Source: Larkinella soli
GTDB taxonomy: Bacteria > Bacteroidota > Bacteroidia > Cytophagales > Spirosomataceae
Direction: 5' to 3'
Assembly: GCF_003703975.1 (NCBI RefSeq)
Contig: NZ_QTJY01000013.1
Location: forward strand, 1 to 64,000
DNA length: 64,000 nucleotides
The translations under genes were made by a program, and so were the position numbers. Of the stretch, positions 37,537 through 43,903 are shown piece after piece; position 1 is the first letter of the stretch; each line of letters begins with the position of its first letter. Under the pieces are notes generated by a model. That model made no database searches and was not told the DNA's origin. It was given only the letters and a program-made list of their open reading frames with translations.

Positions 37537-38469
37537 TTACTGCTCCTCCTCGGCCACTTCCTTGTCTTTGGGCCGCTCGTAAATGAGCTTACCCTTGTCG
37601 TCCCACTCGCTGATCACATACGGTTCGAACTCCTCTTCCCAGCGGTCGCGGGCATACTGGGTGATCTTCTTACGCTGCCGCCGGAACTGGTAATATTCTG
37701 TCCAGCGACCCACCTTGACCCCGTGGTCATATTTTCCTTCGGCGGCCAGCTGGCCGCCATCGTAAAATGCCATGTACTGCCCGTGCAGCCGGCCGAATTC
37801 TCTCGGGAGGACTTCCTTGATCTTTGTATGGGCCGAATCGTAATAGGTGATCAGGGCCTCGGCCGGGAAGCCCCGGTCCCATTTCTGCTTATCGAGCAGC
37901 ATGTAGTGGGCGTCGTATTTCTCCCAGCGGCCGTCCTTCGCGCCCATATAATAAAAACCTTCCTCCAGCAGAATGCCGTTCTGGTAGCGTTTATAGGGGC
38001 CGTGCAGGATCAGGGCTTTCTCCTTGTCCTTGATTAGGGAAGATTTCACGCGCTGCTCTTTCGGATCGAACCAGTAGGTCTCTCGAACATATTGGCTGGG
38101 CTGCCGGTATTCCTTCAGCACGTGGAATTTTTCGATGATGGTCCGGTCTCCACTCCCGAATTTGGTGTAGGCTTCCGCAATGGAGAGGCCTTCATATTCG
38201 GTATGGGATAGTTTTTCTTTCTTTCGTCGCTCGGACCGATCTTTCTGTTCTTTCTTGAATTGCTTAATTTTCAACCCCAGATCAGGCAGGGTTTCTGTGA
38301 CCAGGTGATCGACGTTGGAGGGAACCAACGAGGGCCCGGATTTGTCTGATTTAACAGTAACGGGCGCCTTCGTGGTGGTAAATGAATCATTGGCCGGCGT
38401 GGTCGCAGACTGCGCCAGAACCACCTGCCAGCCACTCAGCACTAACCCTATCAGTGAAATTCGTTTCAT
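37537..38469 (-). CDS. Secreted MORN-like repeat protein
   Basis: The 310-residue protein starts with a signal peptide (MKRISLIGLVLSGWQVVLAQ). The C-terminal half has several repeated GRWEKY/GKYDHGVKVGRWTEY-type strands that match the MORN-like YwqK repeats. A Lys-rich stretch precedes them at about residues 65-85. It probably folds as a beta-repeat sheet in the periplasm or on the surface. Its role is unknown. An upstream in-frame ATG at 38517 exists, but the signal peptide starts at 38469. Confidence 0.7.
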   Translation of the reverse strand: MKRISLIGLVLSGWQVVLAQSATTPANDSFTTTKAPVTVKSDKSGPSLVPSNVDHLVTETLPDLGLKIKQFKKEQKDRSERRKKEKLSHTEYEGLSIAEAYTKFGSGDRTIIEKFHVLKEYRQPSQYVRETYWFDPKEQRVKSSLIKDKEKALILHGPYKRYQNGILLEEGFYYMGAKDGRWEKYDAHYMLLDKQKWDRGFPAEALITYYDSAHTKIKEVLPREFGRLHGQYMAFYDGGQLAAEGKYDHGVKVGRWTEYYQFRRQRKKITQYARDRWEEEFEPYVISEWDDKGKLIYERPKDKEVAEEEQ

Positions 38470-38480
38470 ACCGCAATAAA

Positions 38481-38557
38481 AGAGCGCGCATAGCTTATTA
38501 TTGGCAACGCTTCCCAACCCGTTTTATTTTGTCAAAAAGAATGCCAATGCGCGCTCT
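38481..38557. repeat. Large inverted repeat at the prophage edge
   Basis: AGAGCGCGCAT at 38481-38491 and ATGCGCGCTCT at 38547-38557 form an 11-bp perfect inverted repeat. An inner TTGGCA/TGCCAA pair allows a longer stem with a bulge. Read on the minus strand it ends in CTCTTTTATT, so it could terminate the repressor transcript. It also lies just where chromosome and prophage seem to meet. Confidence 0.55.
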
Positions 38558-38614
38558 CCTCATTCAATCAGCCACTTAGCTGTTTAAAACAGCCTTTGGT
38601 AAGCAGATCGGTAA

Positions 38615-39220
38615 TTAACCTTTCCTTCTTACATTCCTGACTCCGGTCCGATTAGGGGTCGGAACAAAGCCTCTGAAGCGAAGATGGAGCTGGCGACCAC
38701 CGGTGGTATATCTGCTTACCGTCTTAAAATTTGATGGTTTGGTTTCGACTTCACTCCTGGACGCCTGACCTCCCGATGCCGCCGGGGCGAAACGAAAAAG
38801 CAACTCAATCGTTGCATCCCTCTGCTGGAGGGTCTTCTTTAAGATTTCATTTTCTCTCCTCAGCAGATCAAGATCCTTCTCCAGCATAACGGCTTTAAGG
38901 TCCTGCTCACCATGTAGTTCGTGCTGAGCCTCTTTCAGCCTTCCCAGCAGGTGGGAATCCACTGCGTCACTACGCCGGCCAGTCATCACGTAGTCCAGGT
39001 CAAAATCTGGATAGGCCCGACTTAACTTCATCAAAGTGTCAAAGCTGAAACTGTTGCTGGTTCCGTTCTTGACCATGTAAATGGACGCCGAACTGATCCC
39101 GATGCGTTGAGCTACATCTTGGACGCCCTTCTCGGTAATGAATTCCATCGCTCTGGCAATAGCGGCTTCTACCTCCGGGTCGACCTCCTTGGGTTTTCGC
39201 GGCTTTTTTTCTTTGCTCAT
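38615..39220 (-). CDS. HTH (XRE/Cro-C1-type) repressor
   Basis: The 201-residue protein has a helix-turn-helix at about residues 25-75 (VQDVAQRIGISSASIYMVKNG, the recognition turn). A coiled coil follows around 110-145 (leucine- and glutamate-rich, LEKDLDLLRRENEILKKTL), then a basic C-terminal tail. There is no peptidase domain of the LexA/CI type, so induction would not be by self-cleavage. The ATG at 39220 was chosen over an upstream frame extension because the basic SKEKKPRKPKE leader fits. It is transcribed away from the early operon, and a palindromic operator lies 28 bp upstream. It is the likely master repressor. Confidence 0.82.
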   Translation of the reverse strand: MSKEKKPRKPKEVDPEVEAAIARAMEFITEKGVQDVAQRIGISSASIYMVKNGTSNSFSFDTLMKLSRAYPDFDLDYVMTGRRSDAVDSHLLGRLKEAQHELHGEQDLKAVMLEKDLDLLRRENEILKKTLQQRDATIELLFRFAPAASGGQASRSEVETKPSNFKTVSRYTTGGRQLHLRFRGFVPTPNRTGVRNVRRKG

Positions 39221-39221
39221 G

Positions 39222-39251
39222 TTGCTTATATAAATAAACTTATTAAATTTG
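39222..39251 (+). promoter_or_regulatory. Early promoter 1
   Basis: TTG at 39222-39224, a 19-nt spacer and TAAATTTG at 39244-39251 match the Bacteroidota promoter exactly in layout. The -7 box overlaps operator 1, so repressor binding would block initiation toward 39324. Confidence 0.65.
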
Positions 39252-39267
39252 TAAGAGTATTTACAAA
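39248..39267. promoter_or_regulatory. Repressor operator 1
   Basis: TTTGTAA (39248-39254), six bases, TTACAAA (39261-39267) is a perfect palindrome. It is identical in half-sites and spacing to operator 2 and sits between the divergent repressor and early genes. Confidence 0.75.
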
Positions 39268-39286
39268 AAGCCCATTTTCTGGGCTT
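39264..39286 (-). terminator. Terminator-like hairpin before the repressor
   Basis: AAGCCC and GGGCTT (39268-39273 and 39281-39286) flank a 7-nt loop, and on the minus strand the hairpin is followed by a T run. It could stop transcription entering the repressor gene from outside, or act as an attenuator of the early transcript. Confidence 0.5.
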
Positions 39287-39323
39287 CTCCATTAGACTGC
39301 TTTCAAATATAATAAATTTACTT

Positions 39324-39629
39324 ATGGAGACACAAAAAAAATCGCAGCGTGAACGACTTCTTGAGTTAACGGCCGAAATGGGAATTACGGCCAACGAAGC
39401 GTATTCTATCCTAATTCCCAGGCTGAATGAAAGCGGAATGAAGCCGAAACGGGCACGGGAGTATTCCTATTCCGTTTTACATAACGTCTATTCGGGTTTA
39501 ACCGAAGATGACAATGTTCTAATTATGCTTGAAGTCGTTCATAACGAAATGAAGGGTGGAAAGGATCCTAGACTCACCCAAGTAGCCCATCACCTCCAGC
39601 AGGCTCGTCGCGCATACGCCGGAGAATAA
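39324..39629 (+). CDS. First early gene, unknown function
   Basis: The 101-residue basic protein is mostly helical (RLLELTAEMGITANEAYSI, then RLNESGMKPKRAREYSYSVL in part) and has no clear helix-turn-helix, so a Cro role is only a suggestion from position. It lies immediately behind early promoter 1 and divergent from the repressor gene, the place usually held by a Cro-like or anti-repressor gene. Confidence 0.6.
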   Translation: METQKKSQRERLLELTAEMGITANEAYSILIPRLNESGMKPKRAREYSYSVLHNVYSGLTEDDNVLIMLEVVHNEMKGGKDPRLTQVAHHLQQARRAYAGE

Positions 39630-39668
39630 ATCTAGCCGATATTTTTTTGCTCTTTTTTATAAGTATGC

Positions 39669-39700
39669 TTGACAATTAGTTTTAAATTTATTTAAATTTG
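39669..39700 (+). promoter_or_regulatory. Early promoter 2
   Basis: TTGACA begins at 39669, and TAAATTTG at 39693-39700 follows with 21 nt between TTG and TA. This is an excellent -33/-7 match, with the -7 box overlapping operator 2. Confidence 0.75.
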
Positions 39701-39716
39701 TAAACATACTTACAAA
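39697..39716. promoter_or_regulatory. Repressor operator 2
   Basis: TTTGTAA (39697-39703), six bases, TTACAAA (39710-39716) repeats operator 1 in half-site, spacing and position relative to the -7 box. It controls the main early operon starting at 39780. Confidence 0.75.
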
Positions 39717-39779
39717 CACAAACCCCGACGAATAGCCGGGGCTGTGGAGCGAAAAAAAATACTTAAAGCGATCAAAGCT

Positions 39780-40067
39780 ATGAAAAACTTCACTCTCCAA
39801 CAACTGGCTGATCTGGGAGAAGCCGGGGAAAACGAAAAAGCCGCCGACCTGCTGAATCCGGTGCTGGAACGCGTCAAACAGGCCACCGGCGCTGTGGACA
39901 TCGAGCAGTTCGACGACGTGACGTTCCACTGCTTTCTGAAAGTCGGTGACCCGCTGAATCACCCGCCCGTCAAGGTCCGCTTCCAGCCGGACAACACGCT
40001 CGAAGCCGTCGAAGTCTGGCTGATCGAAGAGTGCAACTACGCTTTCAACCGCGAATACGCCTACTGA
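39780..40067 (+). CDS. Small early protein, unknown
   Basis: The 95-residue acidic protein from ATG 39780 (a GTG at 39744 would add 12 residues) has a helical N terminus (TLQQLADLGEAGENEKAADL) and a beta-rich middle (DDVTFHCFLKVGDPLNHPPV). No family is recognised. It is the first gene behind operator-controlled promoter 2. A GC-rich hairpin precedes it at about 39722-39741. Confidence 0.6.
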   Translation: MKNFTLQQLADLGEAGENEKAADLLNPVLERVKQATGAVDIEQFDDVTFHCFLKVGDPLNHPPVKVRFQPDNTLEAVEVWLIEECNYAFNREYAY

Positions 40068-40078
40068 TCCTCCAACCC

Positions 40079-40094
40079 GGCCCCGCAAGGGGCC
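40079..40094. terminator. GC hairpin with GCAA tetraloop between early genes
   Basis: GGCCCC-GCAA-GGGGCC is a perfect stem-tetraloop between two early genes. It lacks a T run, so it is more likely an RNA-processing or stability element than a true terminator. Confidence 0.4.
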
Positions 40095-40109
40095 TAACCT
40101 CTACCCCTG

Positions 40110-40556
40110 ATGAACAAGATTGTCTTTACGGCCAAACGTGCCGATCTGTCCCTAATCATTTCCGAACTGCTCGACGAAGACTTCCGCGATAAACGCTTTG
40201 AGGAGCAGCGAATTTACTTTTATGCGGAGGCTCCGGGCGGAGTTCTGGGAATTGATGCTTCGGCAAAGCTTTGTGAAGTATTGAATGGGCCAGTGGAGGC
40301 CTGGAATCACACCCTGGAGCAAGATTGTCCGGTCCAGATTCCCGTCGTCAAAATCGAAATCTATGCCGACGAAAAGTACTACAGCCCCCTGCGCTCCTTC
40401 CCTATCCCGGTTTACCTGCTTCGTAAATACGTCGATCCGACTGAAGGCCTGACCGGTAGCGCCATCCTCCGGATGATTGATACCTACTTCGGGGGTTTCT
40501 CCGGAACGGTTGACTCGAAACCGATCGTCGCACCTCAAACCCTTCAGGCCGCATGA
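40110..40556 (+). CDS. Early phage protein, unknown
   Basis: The 148-residue acidic protein is predicted soluble with mixed strands (RIYFYAEAPGGVLGIDASAK, VVKIEIYADEKYY). It ends with LRMIDTYFGGFSGT. No family is recognised. Its stop overlaps the next start by ATGA, so the two are coupled in the early operon. Confidence 0.62.
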   Translation: MNKIVFTAKRADLSLIISELLDEDFRDKRFEEQRIYFYAEAPGGVLGIDASAKLCEVLNGPVEAWNHTLEQDCPVQIPVVKIEIYADEKYYSPLRSFPIPVYLLRKYVDPTEGLTGSAILRMIDTYFGGFSGTVDSKPIVAPQTLQAA

Positions 40557-40813
40557 TCCCGTTCCTCGTCTCCGTCGTGGCGATGCTCTTCATCGTCTGT
40601 CTGGCAGGCATGTTCTGCTCGTACATGAACTTCTTTCACCCCGGCTGGCAAGGTCGCCTTCGCCGGTGGTGGAAATCCCCCCGGGTCGCCGAATTCCGGT
40701 ATCGGCTAAGCCTCTTTCTGACGCTGCTGTTGTTCTGGGCCGGCTTTCTGGCGCTGATCTACTTCACCGATGCCCTGGGCTACTGGAACAATCATTCCTA
40801 CGCACGGCCATGA
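40553..40813 (+). CDS. Small membrane protein of the early operon
   Basis: The 86-residue protein has an N-terminal helix (PFLVSVVAMLFIVCLAGMFC) and a second (LSLFLTLLLFWAGFLALIYF), separated by a basic loop (RLRRWWKSPRVAEFRYR) that should face the cytoplasm, leaving both ends outside. Its role is unknown; superinfection exclusion is one option for small prophage membrane proteins. It overlaps both neighbours by ATGA. Confidence 0.65.
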   Translation: MIPFLVSVVAMLFIVCLAGMFCSYMNFFHPGWQGRLRRWWKSPRVAEFRYRLSLFLTLLLFWAGFLALIYFTDALGYWNNHSYARP

Positions 40814-41208
40814 ACCCAGCGACCCCGCACGAATCACCCAGCTGGGCGGCCAACCTGATCTTCTACGAGGTACGGGACAAACTACCCGGCGCGGAAACGA
40901 TGGACGAGCTTACGGCCGAATCGTGGGTGACATATCTGACCAGCCGAAACTTCGCTTTCAGCCTCCAGTGCCGCTATAAACCGCTTCATGGCTTTGATCT
41001 GGTCCGATTGGCCTGGAAGTACGCCCAGACCTTTTGTGACAGTCACCTGCCCACGGCCAACGCGGAAACCCGGCTGCTGTTCTACAGCGCCATCACCCGC
41101 AACCTGCTCTTGATGGTCAACGCCTCGACGGGCGTCAAAGATGCCAACTATTGCTGGTTTCTGGCCTTTGAATACGGCTTCCTAAGAATCTCCTATTGCC
41201 TCAACTGA
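40810..41208 (+). CDS. Early phage protein, unknown
   Basis: The 132-residue protein is helical and rich in Trp, Tyr and Phe (HGFDLVRLAWKYAQTFCDSH, YCWFLAFEYGFLRISYC). No domain is recognised. It starts in an ATGA overlap with the membrane-protein gene, and its TGA overlaps the ATG of the next small gene (TGATG). The in-frame extension upstream to 40477 overlaps other genes and was rejected. Confidence 0.6.
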   Translation: MNPATPHESPSWAANLIFYEVRDKLPGAETMDELTAESWVTYLTSRNFAFSLQCRYKPLHGFDLVRLAWKYAQTFCDSHLPTANAETRLLFYSAITRNLLLMVNASTGVKDANYCWFLAFEYGFLRISYCLN

Positions 41209-41357
41209 TGATGAAAGACTCGAACCGTCGAACGGATTACACCAATCGCTATCCCGGCGACGAAGACCCGAATACGGGCGAATACAAAGATCCGTGGTGG
41301 TTCTGGCCCCTGTGCCTGTTCTGGACCGCCGTGCTGATCTATGCCTGCTGTGCTTAA
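41208..41357 (+). CDS. 49-residue single-helix membrane protein
   Basis: ATG at 41208 gives MMKDSNRRTDYTNRYPG, an acidic middle, and a C-terminal helix (WWFWPLCLFWTAVLIYACC) followed by TAA at 41355-41357. It is coupled to the preceding gene by TGATG. It is a small tail-anchored protein of unknown function and a typical easily missed phage gene. Confidence 0.6.
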   Translation: MMKDSNRRTDYTNRYPGDEDPNTGEYKDPWWFWPLCLFWTAVLIYACCA

Positions 41358-41379
41358 TCCAACAAAACCCCACTGTATC

Positions 41380-41607
41380 ATGAAAACCTTATTGATTCTC
41401 CTGACGCTGGGCGTGATCGGCTGGTGTGCCGACCTCCGCACGAATCACTTTCACCCCGCCTATGTTGAAGCGCGCTTCGAGGGACTAAAAACGGCGGCTA
41501 CCGTGGACACCCAGAACTGGCCGGAAGCGGCCATCATCCTGATGCTGCTGGTACTGGCCTGCTTTATCATGGCGCCCTTCTTCTTTCAGGACAACCAAAA
41601 GCGGTAA
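41380..41607 (+). CDS. Small membrane protein of the early operon
   Basis: The 75-residue protein starts at ATG 41380 with a hydrophobic segment (MKTLLILLTLGVIGWCADL) and ends with a second helix (AAIILMLLVLACFIMAPFFF) and a basic tail. The first segment could be a signal peptide or a helix. Function is unknown. An in-frame ATG at 41341 was rejected as it lies inside the previous gene. Confidence 0.6.
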   Translation: MKTLLILLTLGVIGWCADLRTNHFHPAYVEARFEGLKTAATVDTQNWPEAAIILMLLVLACFIMAPFFFQDNQKR

Positions 41608-41619
41608 TCAGGCGCATTC

Positions 41620-42528
41620 ATGAGGTACTTTTTGCACGATACCGACGCATTCCAGGACGAGAAGATCACCGAACTCTTCATGGCTTTCGGCTATGAGGGT
41701 CTGGGCTTGTTCTATACGATTCTGGAACGGCTCGCGGCCCGGGAAAAACCGATCCGGACGGAAGTGCTGAAACGGCAGTTGGGGGTAGGCAAAAAGCTGG
41801 AGAAAATCTGGAAGTTTCTGGAAGAAATCGAACTGATTTCATCGGAAAACGGCGAAACTTTTAACAAAAGACTGGCAAACTTTCTCGAAACTTTCGACAA
41901 AAAACGAGAAAATACCAAAAAACGCGTCGCGCAATTCCGTGAAAATCAAGACTCTACTGAAAATGTAACGCGTTACAACCGCGTTCGTAACACTTCTAAT
42001 AGTAATAGTATAGAAGTAAATAAGGAAGATAATACAGAAGATAAATCTTCTGTTAATCCTCTCCTTTCAGTCGAGGATATACCGACCCCATCGGAAAAGC
42101 CGATGACTGAGGTACCCCAGAAACCTCCGGAGGCTCCCTCCCCCAGTTCCGGCTCCCCCCCTCCCAAAAAATCGAAATCGGTGGGCAATCACCTGTTCCG
42201 GACCTCGCCCTTCTACGACGAAGAGACGTTCGTCAAGGCGCTGGCCGGGACCGAATACGAAATCTACGATCTGCGCTTCTACCACCGCACGGTGAAAAAC
42301 TGGGCGGATTCGAAAAACGCCATGCGGGCCGACTGGATGGCCACAGCCCGAAACTTCATGCTATCTGACGCCCGGGAGGGCAAAGCCAAACTTCGATCTG
42401 ATCTGAGTCCCTATGGAAGCCAGCAACAATCCCAACCCTACCACGGCCGTCGCTACGACGACCGGAACGGCGACGCCCAGTTTGGAGCAGCAATTGATGC
42501 ACTTGCTGACGCTAAATACGGTAAGTGA
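41620..42528 (+). CDS. DUF4373 phage replication-type protein
   Basis: The 302-residue protein has an N-terminal DUF4373/Lin1244-type winged domain (residues about 1-100). It begins MRYFLHDTDAFQDEKITELF, continues with YEGLGLFYTILERLA, and is often found in phage replisome organisers. A Ser/Pro/Asn-rich disordered linker (about 110-190) follows, encoded by AT-rich codons. The C-terminal domain (SPFYDEETFVKAL, then ADWMATARNFML) resembles those of replication-initiation proteins. The protein likely loads or guides replication factors at the phage origin. The next gene overlaps its end by 116 bp if the long start is used. Confidence 0.72.
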   Translation: MRYFLHDTDAFQDEKITELFMAFGYEGLGLFYTILERLAAREKPIRTEVLKRQLGVGKKLEKIWKFLEEIELISSENGETFNKRLANFLETFDKKRENTKKRVAQFRENQDSTENVTRYNRVRNTSNSNSIEVNKEDNTEDKSSVNPLLSVEDIPTPSEKPMTEVPQKPPEAPSPSSGSPPPKKSKSVGNHLFRTSPFYDEETFVKALAGTEYEIYDLRFYHRTVKNWADSKNAMRADWMATARNFMLSDAREGKAKLRSDLSPYGSQQQSQPYHGRRYDDRNGDAQFGAAIDALADAKYGK

Positions 42529-43192
42529 GCTGCTGACGACGGTTCGCAACGAGCCGGCCCGGATGGCCCTGGCCGAGGTTCGCCAGAACACGTCGATGGA
42601 GAAGGCCCACCTCAAACCGAAGCTGTTCCAGCTAAAGGCCCGGGCCGATTTCGGACCCAAAACCCTGCACAAGCTGCTCTGCTTCATCCTAAAGACCTTC
42701 CAGGATAGTTTGAAGATCACCAACCCGAAAAACGAAATGTCCACTTCGGAAATCTTCAGCGCAGCCGGCATGCTGATGGAGAAGTACACCCACGAGAGCA
42801 TCCACGACTTTCTGATGGCCCTGAAGCTGTATGAGGAATCCGGCAAAGAGGTATATAACCATTTCAGCAAGAAGGTGCTGCTGAGTATCATGAACGCCTA
42901 CCTGAACACGAAGTCGGACTGGCTCGAACAGCTCTGGGACGCGGACAATTTCGGCAACTCAGGCGAAGATCTGGGCCGCTACCTCTCCGATGGACAACTG
43001 AAAGCGGATTATGACGCCCTGAAGCGCGGGGAGCCTACCGAGGCCATGATGCTCCGTCAGCAAACGGAGGACATCGGCAAAATGAAGGCGCTCAAGGAAC
43101 ATGATTTCCAGCTTTTCAAGATGAAATACTACCTCCAGCGGCAGAAGGCGCAGGAAACGACCTACACGGAAACCAACGATGAATCGAACTGA
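42413..43192 (+). CDS. Phage early protein, unknown
   Basis: The 259-residue protein has a Thr/Ala-rich unstructured N terminus and then a helical body (LLTLNTVSELLTTVRNEPAR, LLCFILKTFQDSLKI). It overlaps the preceding gene out of frame by 116 bp from ATG 42413. ATG 42497 is an alternative that reduces the overlap to 32 bp. A role in recombination or replication is suggested by its place between the DUF4373 and RuvC-like genes, but no motif shows it. Confidence 0.6.
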   Translation: MEASNNPNPTTAVATTTGTATPSLEQQLMHLLTLNTVSELLTTVRNEPARMALAEVRQNTSMEKAHLKPKLFQLKARADFGPKTLHKLLCFILKTFQDSLKITNPKNEMSTSEIFSAAGMLMEKYTHESIHDFLMALKLYEESGKEVYNHFSKKVLLSIMNAYLNTKSDWLEQLWDADNFGNSGEDLGRYLSDGQLKADYDALKRGEPTEAMMLRQQTEDIGKMKALKEHDFQLFKMKYYLQRQKAQETTYTETNDESN

Positions 43193-43727
43193 AATGGGCT
43201 ACCAGCTTCCCATTGCCCGGCAGACTCCGCTGATTGCGGGCATCGATCCCGACATCGATAAATCCGGTTTGGCCATCTGGTCCCGTAAAGATCGGAAGTA
43301 CACGGTTCTGAAGGTATTGCCCTTCGCCGAGTTGCAGGAAACCCTGTGCAGTTACGATCCGGCTGAGCTGTCGGTGGTGGTGGAAGCCGCCTGGCTGAAC
43401 GGCGATATCATGTACCGTCACCACGAGAAAAACCTGCCGAAGGATTTCAATAAATGGACCATCGAGGGTCGCTATGCCTACATGTTCAAACGCGGTACGG
43501 ACGTCGGCCGAAACTTCGCCGTCGGTCAGACACTGGTCCATTACCTGAAGGCCAACGGCTACGATGTGGAAGAAAGAAAGCCGGAGTCCAAAAAATGGGA
43601 TTCGGCAACCTTCCAGAGCCTGACCAAGCTAAAAATCAGGACCAATCAGGAAGTCCGAGACGCTGCAAAACTAGTATTCCAAAGAGATCAATCTTTACAT
43701 TTAAAATTATACTATAAATATATGTAA
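43179..43727 (+). CDS. RuvC-like RNase H-fold nuclease with a replaced C terminus
   Basis: The 182-residue protein has an RNase H-type core: AGIDPDIDKSGLAIWS (residues 20-35, first Asp), VVVEAAWLNGD (about 66-76, Glu), and TNQEVRDAAK near the end, the usual final acidic motif of phage RuvC-like resolvases. It overlaps the previous gene by 14 nt. Family members normally stop soon after this motif (LVFG-R). Here, from about nucleotide 43675, the codons turn sharply AT-rich and encode a short unrelated tail (SLHLKLYYKYM). The island beginning here has therefore replaced the stop, and activity may be kept because all acidic motifs remain. Confidence 0.72.
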   Translation: MNRTEMGYQLPIARQTPLIAGIDPDIDKSGLAIWSRKDRKYTVLKVLPFAELQETLCSYDPAELSVVVEAAWLNGDIMYRHHEKNLPKDFNKWTIEGRYAYMFKRGTDVGRNFAVGQTLVHYLKANGYDVEERKPESKKWDSATFQSLTKLKIRTNQEVRDAAKLVFQRDQSLHLKLYYKYM

Positions 43728-43903
43728 ATAAAATAATTTTATTTTTTGATAAAATTGAAACCAGAAATGAAGGTAGAGTAATTTGCCTTTTAATAAAATA
43801 TTGTTAAGCTTATACCAAATGATTTACTACCTTTTGTAGTCTTTAATTATAAAAAATCACCTAAAGCGCCACTACATATTAATTCCAAAATCTTTATAAA
43901 TCA

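Noticed and set aside
39657-40088. A 143-codon minus-strand frame in the early region
   Set aside because: It is antisense to the small early gene behind operator-controlled promoter 2 and covers that promoter; no start or domain supports it.
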